The position numbers and the translations under genes are program-made. Below the pieces are notes generated by a model. It worked only from the letters and a program-made list of their open reading frames with translations. It had not been told where the DNA came from and made no database searches. This document shows, piece after piece, positions 17,904-25,705 of a stretch of 64,000 bases of DNA. Source of the stretch: Chitinophaga alhagiae (GTDB taxonomy: Bacteria > Bacteroidota > Bacteroidia > Chitinophagales > Chitinophagaceae); NCBI RefSeq assembly GCF_003568665.1, contig NZ_QXMH01000001.1, positions 2,542,001 through 2,606,000 of the forward strand. The letters are read 5' to 3'. The stretch's first letter is position 1, and each line of letters opens with the position of its first letter.

Positions 17904-20285
17904 TTATTTTTTGAAGAAATATCTGAGTTTCACATAAAAGGCCCTGCCGGGTTTCTGCAGGCTGAAATTGTCGTACAGCCGCGCATCCGCCAGGTTTTTG
18001 CACTCCAGTGCAATGTTGTAGCGGCCTTCCGCCATGGCGTAGGTGGCGTTCACATCGTGCGTGAGCTGCTGCGGAATGTCCAGTTTGTCGTTGCCGAGGC
18101 TGGGCCAGTACAGGTAGTAGGCATGCACGAAGAGCACGTTATAGCCGAGGCTGAGGGTATTGCCCTTGCCGAATACACCGGGCAGGAAGAGAGACGCATC
18201 GCCATTGCCGTATAAGAACGGCATGTTGGGAATACGGTCGTTGTACAGGATGCTGTGCTCGCTGGAGCCCGGCTCAAAGCGGGTTTTGTTGCGGATGTTC
18301 TGGTAGGTGGCATTTACGCCCGCCGTGAGCAGCTTTTTGTAGGAGTACCTGATCTCCCCGTCAAAGCCGGTATTGGTCACCCTGTCGCGGTTCTCCATCA
18401 CCTGCTTGGTCTGGTTCTGGTTGAGCGAAGCGCGGATGAAGTCTGCCGTATTGCGGTAAATGAAATTGCCGTCCAGGCTGAAGCGGTGGTCTCCCTGCAG
18501 CCGGAAGCTGTAGCTGGCGCCTACATTGTAGTTGTCGCTTTTTTCAGGGCGCAGCTGGATGTTGCCTTCCAGGTTGAGGAGGTCCCCGAAAAGCTCGTAG
18601 GTGTCAGGCAGGCGGAAACTCCTTTCATAAGAGCCTTTGAATTGCAGCCGCGGGGTAATGAAGTAGGAGGATGAAATGCCGTAGCCGGTTTTGGAGAACT
18701 TGTTCTGCTGGTGGCGGTAGGCAATATCTCCCCAGTTGCCGGAAGGGTTGTAGGATTGCGAATATTTTGTGCCCTGCATGAAGTATTTCCCGAAGAGGGA
18801 AGTACTCCAGCGGTTGTTGTAATCGAACTTGTAGCCCAGCCCCAGGATGTTTTTGGTGAGCTTTTGCGGCTGTTCGTATTTGGCGCTTTGCGGGTACAGC
18901 TCATCGGCCCCCTTGCGGTCAAAGGTGTTGAACACATGGTTCAGCATAAAGGAATGATGATCGTTCAGCTTGTAATCCAGCGTGGAGGTCAGCAGCCCGT
19001 TGTTATTGCGGTATTTGTACAGGGTGCGTTCCCGCTCGCCGCCCAGGCCGTTGTAGGTTTTGTATTGCTGGAACCAGTTGTAGCGGCGGTACACGGTATC
19101 TACGTTCTGTTCTTCCCCGAGGTTGTAATTGCCGGATACGCGCAGGTTCAGGCCTTTTACGAACAGGTTGTTCTTGGCATACTTCAAGCTGGGCATTACA
19201 ATGTTGCCGCGGGTGTAGAACTTCCCGAAAACGCTCACCATGCGGGCGCCGGTTTGTACGTCTGCGTGGTTCTGCCCCAGCGTAATGCCCAGCAGCAGCT
19301 TGTCCGCATACTTTTTGTTCACCACGCCAACGTTGGCAATAACGGTTTCGTTATGATAGGTATCGTGAAAGCGGCGCACCTTCTGGCTGGGATAATAGGC
19401 GCCGGTGTTGATGTCCGCCACATCCACATATACTGGGTAATTGTTGTCAGAATAGTTCTGGAAGGCGTTCAGTTGCAGCGTAAACCCGCTTTTGGCCGTG
19501 TAGCCGGCATTGATGGCGCTGCGGTGGGTGTTGAAGGAGCCATAGGAATAAGATACGTCCAGGTAGGTACGCAATTGCTGGCCCGTCACTATGTTCACCG
19601 CGCCGCCCAGGGCATCGGAGCCTAACCATACGGGCACTACGCCTTTATATACTTCTACCCGCTCCGCCAGGTTGATGGGGATGTTGTTCAGCTGGAAGGA
19701 CGAACCGAAATTGTCCATCGGGATGCCGTCAATAAAGAAACGTACCTGCCGGCCGGTAAAGCCGTTGAGGGAGAAGTTGATGCGGGAGCCGAGGCCGCCG
19801 TTTTCCCGCACCCGTACACCGGAAACCCGGTCCAGCGCATGTGAAAGGTCCAGCGTGGAATTGTACAGCTTGGTGGCGTCTATGGCGGTAACGTTGTAAG
19901 ACTGGCGGTTTACCTCCTGTGTGGCCGTGCGCCCTATTACCATCACCTCGTCAATGTCCCGTGCCGCGGGCGCCAGCTGGAAGTGCAGCGTGGTATTGGC
20001 GCCGCCTTGCAGCCGGATCTTTTTTTCCTGCGTCTCAAAACCGAGCGCTGTTACGGTAATTGTATATTCCCCGGCGGGCAGCGCGGGCAGGGTGTAAACC
20101 CCCTTGATGTCAGACAATGCGCCCGCGGTGCTGTTTTGCACCTTTACCGTGGCAAAGGGCACCGGCTGGCCGGAAGGTTGTTTTACATGCCCGGTAATGA
20201 TGGCCCGGGGTGATGGTTCCTGGGAAAGAACACTGAAAAAGTGCAGGCATAGGAAACCTGTTAACAATACTTTTATATATTGCAT
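17904..20285 (-). CDS. TonB-dependent receptor, probably for a ferric siderophore
   Basis: A 793-residue outer-membrane receptor. The signal peptide MQYIKVLLTGFLCLHFFSVLS is followed by a carboxypeptidase-regulatory-like domain (about residues 27-110), a plug (VMIGRTATQEVNRQSYNV, then RVEVYKGVVPVWLGSDALGG) and a beta-barrel ending in an aromatic residue pair before two Lys (YFFKK). There is no STN domain, so no surface signalling is expected. Being first in an operon with DUF4374 and PepSY genes points to iron or siderophore import rather than glycan import. A roughly 470-base divergent region with two hairpins precedes it. Confidence 0.9.
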   Translation of the reverse strand: MQYIKVLLTGFLCLHFFSVLSQEPSPRAIITGHVKQPSGQPVPFATVKVQNSTAGALSDIKGVYTLPALPAGEYTITVTALGFETQEKKIRLQGGANTTLHFQLAPAARDIDEVMVIGRTATQEVNRQSYNVTAIDATKLYNSTLDLSHALDRVSGVRVRENGGLGSRINFSLNGFTGRQVRFFIDGIPMDNFGSSFQLNNIPINLAERVEVYKGVVPVWLGSDALGGAVNIVTGQQLRTYLDVSYSYGSFNTHRSAINAGYTAKSGFTLQLNAFQNYSDNNYPVYVDVADINTGAYYPSQKVRRFHDTYHNETVIANVGVVNKKYADKLLLGITLGQNHADVQTGARMVSVFGKFYTRGNIVMPSLKYAKNNLFVKGLNLRVSGNYNLGEEQNVDTVYRRYNWFQQYKTYNGLGGERERTLYKYRNNNGLLTSTLDYKLNDHHSFMLNHVFNTFDRKGADELYPQSAKYEQPQKLTKNILGLGYKFDYNNRWSTSLFGKYFMQGTKYSQSYNPSGNWGDIAYRHQQNKFSKTGYGISSSYFITPRLQFKGSYERSFRLPDTYELFGDLLNLEGNIQLRPEKSDNYNVGASYSFRLQGDHRFSLDGNFIYRNTADFIRASLNQNQTKQVMENRDRVTNTGFDGEIRYSYKKLLTAGVNATYQNIRNKTRFEPGSSEHSILYNDRIPNMPFLYGNGDASLFLPGVFGKGNTLSLGYNVLFVHAYYLYWPSLGNDKLDIPQQLTHDVNATYAMAEGRYNIALECKNLADARLYDNFSLQKPGRAFYVKLRYFFKK

Positions 20286-20758
20286 TTGCTTTTGGATTTT
20301 TGCGAGTTTAAAAGCTCCGCCGTTGGCGGATGAGCCGTGCAGTTGGTAGCTGTGCGGCTCTCTTTTTTATGAAGCCATGGTTGATATGTATGTATCGTTT
20401 ATGTCATGCCGGTACCGTTTGTGGTGAAACCGCAAAGTTCGTACAGGGTACAGGTTTAGTTTGATCGGATCAGGAATAATAATTACGCAAAAAGGAATTT
20501 GCATGTTGAGGTGTAAAGGAACAAAGCAGTTGTCCGGTCTGCATGATTCTTTCCGTTCTGGACAAATAAATGTGCTGAATGGCCCGCTGCCAAAGGGCCA
20601 TGGTGATTCCGTGCCGCGTAACTTTTCTTCGTTCCTTACTGTAAGTACGCTCCCCACCCCTGATTTTCCCTTTTCGTAAAATTGTTTTCCCAATTTGAAA
20701 ACTGATTCCGCGCATACTGTACCAACTTTGCCGCACGTAAAACCTAATACTTGCGGCA
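20286..20758. promoter_or_regulatory. Divergent intergenic region with two leader hairpins
   Basis: No convincing gene is present in these 473 bases. On the receptor side there are two clear hairpins: CCGCC-GTT-GGCGG (about 20318-20330), and GAGCCG paired with CGGCTC at 20332-20360 next to TCTTTTTT. In the minus-strand transcript both would sit in the 5' leader of the siderophore receptor. A further GGCCCGCTGCCAAAGGGCC stem lies near 20581. I recognise no known riboswitch. The region should hold the promoters of both flanking genes. Confidence 0.4.
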
Positions 20759-23221
20759 TTGAGATCTATACAACACTTTTCGGCAATAGTTTTTTTCTTC
20801 CTCCTGCTGGCCATGAACAGGCAAGCAGCGGCGCAGCAGACCATTACTGGCCATGTGAAGGGCGTGGTAACAGACAGTAACGGCAAACCCCTGGAGCTGG
20901 CGGTGGTAACCCTGCTCCGGCAGCAGGACTCGGCCATGGTAAAAGGCGCCATGAGCAACATGGACGGCACTTTTGAACTAACGGAAGTAGCCGTCGGCCG
21001 TTACCTGGTGCAGGCGGCTTACATGGGGTACCATCATTTCCGCTCGGCAGCTTTCACCATCAACGCGGCAAACAGCACGGCCAACCTGGGCATGCTCCGT
21101 TTGCAACTGAATGAACAGGTGCTCGGCGCGGTAACGGTGACCGGCCGCAAACCGCTGGTAGAACAGCGTACAGACAGAACGGTGCTGAACATAGAGCATA
21201 GCCTGCTGGCGGAAGGTAATACCGCCCTGGAATTGCTGGAGAAAGCCCCCGGCGTAACAGTAGACGATAACGGCAATATTTCCCTGAAAGGCAGGCCCGG
21301 CGTTACCGTGATGCTCAACGGCAAGCTCACGTACCTTTCGCAACAGGAGCTGATGCACCTGCTGCGCGGCACCACATCGGGCTCCGTGGCCAGCATAGAG
21401 ATCATTCCCAACCCGCCCGCCCGCTACGATGCGTCCGGCACGGCGGGCATCATCAACATCGTGCTGAAAAAAAGCGCGCGGCAGGGGCTGAACGGTAATG
21501 TATACACCAACTATGCCCGCAGCCGCGCCAACCGTTATGGCGCCGGCGCCAGCCTGAATTATGGCGGGGAGCGGGCCAATGTGTACCTCAGCTATAACCA
21601 TGCTTTCAGGGGCGAAGTAGAGTACCTGCAACAAACCCGCCGCTTCAGGGACAGCGGGCATACCGGCCCGCCAGACAGGGTATCCGATCAGCAGATATCC
21701 ACCAACGAACCGCTTTATACCAATAATTTTAAACTGGGGGCGGATTACCGGGTCAATAAAAAGAATACCGTTGGCCTGTTGGTGAATGGCAACATAGGTA
21801 CATATGACAACAACAGCCAGACGGGTAACCAGCTAACAGATGCGGCCGGGGAACTGATCTACGATGCCGCTACCCGCAGCGCCCTGGCGCAGCGCTGGGC
21901 CAACCTTTCGTCCAACATCAATTACACCCGTCAATTCAATAGACCCGGGCAGGAGTTATCTGCGGACCTGGACTATTCCTACAACGATTTTTCAGGAAAG
22001 CAGGAGCTGGCTACCCGTTATACCGATAAAGCCGGGGAGGAATGGCTGCCTGTATCCACCAGGCGGGGCAGCATTCCGTCCCGCACAAATGTATACGTGG
22101 CAAAGGCGGACTATACCCAAACTTTTTGGGGGACCGCCAGGCTGGAAGCTGGCTGGAAAAGCAGCTACGTGGAGGTAGACAATCATTCCCTGTTTGACAC
22201 CCTGCGCAACAACCAGTGGGTGAATGATGGCGGCACCTCCAACCACTTCCGCTACAAGGAAACCATTCACGCCGCTTACGTACAGGCCGGCAGGCACTTT
22301 GGCAGCTGGCACGTGCAGCTGGGGCTGCGGGGAGAGCATACGCAGACGGCCGCGCACCAGCTCACCACAGATACGCTGGCGAGCCGCCGCTACTTCCAGC
22401 TGTTCCCGTCCCTGGCCGTTTCCCGGGAGCTTGCCCCCGGCCAGAAGCTGCAATTTACTTACAGCCGGCGTATAGAGCGGCCGGACTATGATGAAATGAA
22501 CCCGTTCCGCGTTTACCGCGACCCGTATCTTTTTTACCAGGGCAACCCCCTGCTGCAGCCCGCGCTCACCCACGCCACGGAGTTGAGCTACGGGCTGAAC
22601 AACAAGCTGACCGCCGCTGTGTTTTACAACCATACCGGTAATGTGGTGAACTGGGTGATGGGGCAGGTAGATGCTCTCAACATCAGCTATGAGCAACCGC
22701 AGAACCTCAAAAGCATGATCAACTACGGCGTCAGCCTGAACGCTTCGCTGGCCCTTGGCAACTGGTGGACGGGCAATTATTTCTTTGACCTGTTCCATAC
22801 CGCGTACAAGGGGCAGGGGGCTACCGCCGGCCTGCAAACAAAAAATACCGGGTATACTTTTAACCTGCAGAACGCCTTTCAGCTGGGCCGCGGTTTTTCC
22901 GCGGAGCTGACGGCCTACTACAAGTCTTCCGCCGTGTACGGCATGTTTGTGACCCGGCCGTTCTACATCATATCCGCCGGGCTGCAAAAGCAGTTCCTGA
23001 ACAACCGGTTTACGGCCAAAGCGGTGGTGAACGATATTCTCCAGAGCCGGCAAAACCGTTACAGCGCCCTGTTTGATCATATAGATGTGAGCGGCCGCAT
23101 CCGGTTTGACAGTCGCATGGCCACTTTCTCGCTCTCTTACCGGTTCGGCACGCAAAAAGCGGTGAAGGAAAGAAAGTCTGGCAGCGAAGAGATCAGGCAG
23201 CGGGTGAAAAGCGGGGGTTAG
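20759..23221 (+). CDS. Outer-membrane beta-barrel protein (TonB-receptor-like, OMP_b-brl_3 type)
   Basis: An 820-residue outer-membrane protein. The signal peptide (IVFFFLLLAMNRQAAAQ) precedes a carboxypeptidase-regulatory-like domain (about 30-115), a plug-like region (LLEKAPGVTVDDNGNISLKG, PNPPARYDASGTAGIINIVL) and a C-terminal barrel of the OMP_b-brl_3 kind. No SusD gene follows, so it is not a SusC of a glycan pair. The start must be TTG 20759, because an in-frame TAA at 20738 lies just upstream and no ATG precedes the signal peptide. Its last bases overlap the convergent pncB stop by 4. Substrate is unknown. Confidence 0.88.
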   Translation: MRSIQHFSAIVFFFLLLAMNRQAAAQQTITGHVKGVVTDSNGKPLELAVVTLLRQQDSAMVKGAMSNMDGTFELTEVAVGRYLVQAAYMGYHHFRSAAFTINAANSTANLGMLRLQLNEQVLGAVTVTGRKPLVEQRTDRTVLNIEHSLLAEGNTALELLEKAPGVTVDDNGNISLKGRPGVTVMLNGKLTYLSQQELMHLLRGTTSGSVASIEIIPNPPARYDASGTAGIINIVLKKSARQGLNGNVYTNYARSRANRYGAGASLNYGGERANVYLSYNHAFRGEVEYLQQTRRFRDSGHTGPPDRVSDQQISTNEPLYTNNFKLGADYRVNKKNTVGLLVNGNIGTYDNNSQTGNQLTDAAGELIYDAATRSALAQRWANLSSNINYTRQFNRPGQELSADLDYSYNDFSGKQELATRYTDKAGEEWLPVSTRRGSIPSRTNVYVAKADYTQTFWGTARLEAGWKSSYVEVDNHSLFDTLRNNQWVNDGGTSNHFRYKETIHAAYVQAGRHFGSWHVQLGLRGEHTQTAAHQLTTDTLASRRYFQLFPSLAVSRELAPGQKLQFTYSRRIERPDYDEMNPFRVYRDPYLFYQGNPLLQPALTHATELSYGLNNKLTAAVFYNHTGNVVNWVMGQVDALNISYEQPQNLKSMINYGVSLNASLALGNWWTGNYFFDLFHTAYKGQGATAGLQTKNTGYTFNLQNAFQLGRGFSAELTAYYKSSAVYGMFVTRPFYIISAGLQKQFLNNRFTAKAVVNDILQSRQNRYSALFDHIDVSGRIRFDSRMATFSLSYRFGTQKAVKERKSGSEEIRQRVKSGG

Positions 23222-24393
23222 TCAATTTCGAGGATCGTTTTGGCGAGGCGGATCATTGTTTCGCTGCCGGTGTATTTGCCCGGCTCGTCAGACAGTTTGA
23301 CCACGGGCGTCCATTCCCCGTTCTGCGGGCAGGCTTCCGTCATCTTGATCACGATGTTCATGGCCTGGGGGCCGGCGTCGTTGGTGAGGTTGGTGCCGAT
23401 GCCGAAAGACATGCCGATGCGGCGCCGGCAATGTTCCGCAATACGGGCTACTTTTTCGTAGTTCAGCCCGTCAGAGAAAATGATGGTCTTGCTGCGCGGG
23501 TCTATGCCCATTTGCCGGTAGTGGGCTATCACCTTGTCTGCGAACAGCAGCGGGTCCCCGCTGTCGTGCCGCACGCCGTCAAACAGTTTGGAGAACATTT
23601 TGTCAAACTGCCGGAAGAAAACATCGGTGGTATAAGTATCTGAAAGCGCAATGCCGAGGTCTCCGCGGTACACCTGTACCCAATGCTCCAGCCCCAGCGC
23701 GTTAGACATTTTAAAGCCGTAACGCGCGGCATGGAACATGAACCATTCATGCGCGTGCGTGCCAATGGGCTTGGTCTGGTACAGCATGGCCATATGCACG
23801 TTGCTGCTGCCAATGAAAGCCCCGGCGCCATGTTCTTTCAGCGCGCGCATCACCAGGCGGTGAACGGCGTAAGAGTGCCGCCTGCGGGTGCCGAACTCGG
23901 CAACGGTAACGCCCAGCGCACGGTATTTTTCAATTTTATCTTTCGTTCTGCGCATTACTTCCTCATCGCTTTCCCTCCCGGCGTCAGCCAGCTGGTAATA
24001 CAGCTCGCAGATGAGTGACATGAGCGGCACTTCCCACAGAATGGTACGGTACCACAGGCCCTCTGCCCGCACCAGCAGCTCGCTGCCTTTTTGTTCAATG
24101 TGTACTTCTTCCGGGTTGTAGCGGTAGCCTTCCAGGAAATCGAGGTACACGGGGTCAAGGTAAGAGCAGGTGCGTTGCAGGAAATGCTTTTCTTCCCGGC
24201 TCAGCTGCAGCTCCGCCATGCCGTTCACCGCTTCGCGCAGGGCCTGGGCAAAGCCTGGAGGAAAGGCGTGCCCGCCGCGGTTAATGAACTGGTAGCGCGC
24301 TTTGGCGTAGGGAAAGAGGCGTATTACGCCCTGCTGCATGGTGAACTTGTAAAAGTCGTTATCCAGTATGGAGGTCATGAGGTGCCGGTGCAT
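23218..24393 (-). CDS. pncB: Nicotinate phosphoribosyltransferase
   Basis: Converts nicotinate and phosphoribosyl pyrophosphate to nicotinate mononucleotide in NAD salvage, in the cytoplasm. The 391-residue length is close to the usual 400. Signature segments are the N-terminal LDNDFYKFTMQ, the GTHAHEWF motif with the phosphorylatable His (H215), DTYTTDVFF, and GVRHDSGDP for phosphoribosyl binding. A second Met at residue 6 could be the true start. The gene stands alone between a convergent outer-membrane protein and a divergent secreted protein, so no pathway neighbour is visible. Confidence 0.92.
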   Translation of the reverse strand: MHRHLMTSILDNDFYKFTMQQGVIRLFPYAKARYQFINRGGHAFPPGFAQALREAVNGMAELQLSREEKHFLQRTCSYLDPVYLDFLEGYRYNPEEVHIEQKGSELLVRAEGLWYRTILWEVPLMSLICELYYQLADAGRESDEEVMRRTKDKIEKYRALGVTVAEFGTRRRHSYAVHRLVMRALKEHGAGAFIGSSNVHMAMLYQTKPIGTHAHEWFMFHAARYGFKMSNALGLEHWVQVYRGDLGIALSDTYTTDVFFRQFDKMFSKLFDGVRHDSGDPLLFADKVIAHYRQMGIDPRSKTIIFSDGLNYEKVARIAEHCRRRIGMSFGIGTNLTNDAGPQAMNIVIKMTEACPQNGEWTPVVKLSDEPGKYTGSETMIRLAKTILEID

Positions 24394-24468
24394 AATGGAA
24401 GTTAATGATTATCCGTAACATCTGTGAAGCGGGGATCACGTATTTTCGTACTGCGTAAACCCCGTATC

Positions 24469-25545
24469 ATGAACAAACGTCACTTTATCAAATCACTGGG
24501 CCTGGGCGGCCTGGCCATGATGGGCCCTTCTCTTGTCACCAAAGCCGCCGCGCTGAAACCCGCCGCCCCGGCGGCCCGGCAGCACCGCGTATGGGTAACC
24601 CCCCATCACGAAGACACTGCATCGGAACTGCAGCAGCGCTACGCCGCTTTCAGGGAGGCGGGAATTGGCGTGGTGTATTTTGAGGAAGACAGCGAGCTGC
24701 ATTTCAGGGCCGCCAAAGATGCCGGCATGGAAGCCCACCGCTGGTTCTGGACCATGAATAAAGTAGACGGTGAGCTGCTGGCGCAGCACCCGGAATGGTA
24801 TTCGGAAAACCGCAACGGCCAATCCTGCGCCACCCATCCACCTTATGTAGACCATTACCGTTTTTTATGCCCCAATAAAACGGAAGTAGCGGCCTACCTC
24901 CGGCAGCAGGCGGAACAGGTGCTGTCAAAGGATTATGTAGACGGCATACAGCTTGATTTTATCCGGTTCGTAGACGTGATACTGCCCGTTAACCTTTGGC
25001 CCAAGTATAATATAGACCAGAGCCGCGAACTGCCGGAATACGACTTTTGTTACTGCGGTCACTGCCGGGAAAAATACAAGGCCGTTTACGGCGCAGACCC
25101 GCTGGAGATGCCGCACCCGGACCAAAGCCCTTCCTGGCGCACGTTCCGGTACAACAGTATTACCAACATGGTGCGCATTATGGCTGAAGTGGCCCGTCAA
25201 CACAACAAGCCCATCACCGCCGCCGTATTCCCCACGCCTGAAATAGCCAAACGCATCGTGCGGCAGGATTGGGTGAACTGGCCGCTGGATGCGGTGTGCC
25301 CCATGATCTACCACAGCTTCTACAAAGAAAGCGTAACATGGATAGGTGATGCCGTGGCGGAAGGGGTGAAGGCTTTGCATGGCAGTTGCCCGCTGTATGC
25401 CGGGCTTTTTCTGCCGGCTTTCAAGGGAGATATGGGCCAGTTAAAAGAAGGCATAAGGCTGGCTGTGGAGAATGGCGCCGCGGGCGTGTCCATCTTCGGG
25501 AAGGTAACGCCGGAAGTGCTGGCGGTGTTGCGGGAAATGGCGTAG
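24469..25545 (+). CDS. Secreted putative glycoside hydrolase (GHL10-like barrel)
   Basis: A 358-residue protein with an export signal (NKRHFIKSLGLGGLAMMGPS), resembling a Tat signal with Lys-Arg. The body looks like an alpha/beta barrel of the glycosidase-like superfamily: VDGIQLDFIRFVD carries the acidic residues expected at a strand end, and DFCYCGHCREKYKAVYG is a typical following motif. The downstream MIYHSFYKESVTWI region fits the same fold. Substrate is unknown. ATG 24469 is preferred over the upstream in-frame codon because the signal peptide starts there. It is transcribed away from pncB. Confidence 0.7.
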   Translation: MNKRHFIKSLGLGGLAMMGPSLVTKAAALKPAAPAARQHRVWVTPHHEDTASELQQRYAAFREAGIGVVYFEEDSELHFRAAKDAGMEAHRWFWTMNKVDGELLAQHPEWYSENRNGQSCATHPPYVDHYRFLCPNKTEVAAYLRQQAEQVLSKDYVDGIQLDFIRFVDVILPVNLWPKYNIDQSRELPEYDFCYCGHCREKYKAVYGADPLEMPHPDQSPSWRTFRYNSITNMVRIMAEVARQHNKPITAAVFPTPEIAKRIVRQDWVNWPLDAVCPMIYHSFYKESVTWIGDAVAEGVKALHGSCPLYAGLFLPAFKGDMGQLKEGIRLAVENGAAGVSIFGKVTPEVLAVLREMA

Positions 25546-25705
25546 GGAGCGCCGGGTTTTGAAAGCTCCGCCAAATCCTATAATTTTATGTATCATCCTG
25601 TTATCCTTCATGTAATTTGCTGCTTTGTGTCCCTCGTCTCCGGAAATCATGTGATCGCTATGAAAGACTATCGTGGATGATAGCGTAACCAAATCTACAT
25701 TACCG

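Noticed and set aside
20286..20360. Cobalamin or other known riboswitch before the TonB receptor
   Set aside because: I could not find the conserved core of any riboswitch I know; only simple stems are visible.
20367..20759. 130-residue minus-strand frame between the two outer-membrane protein genes
   Set aside because: No recognisable domain, composition unlike coding DNA here, and it covers the promoter of the gene at 20759.
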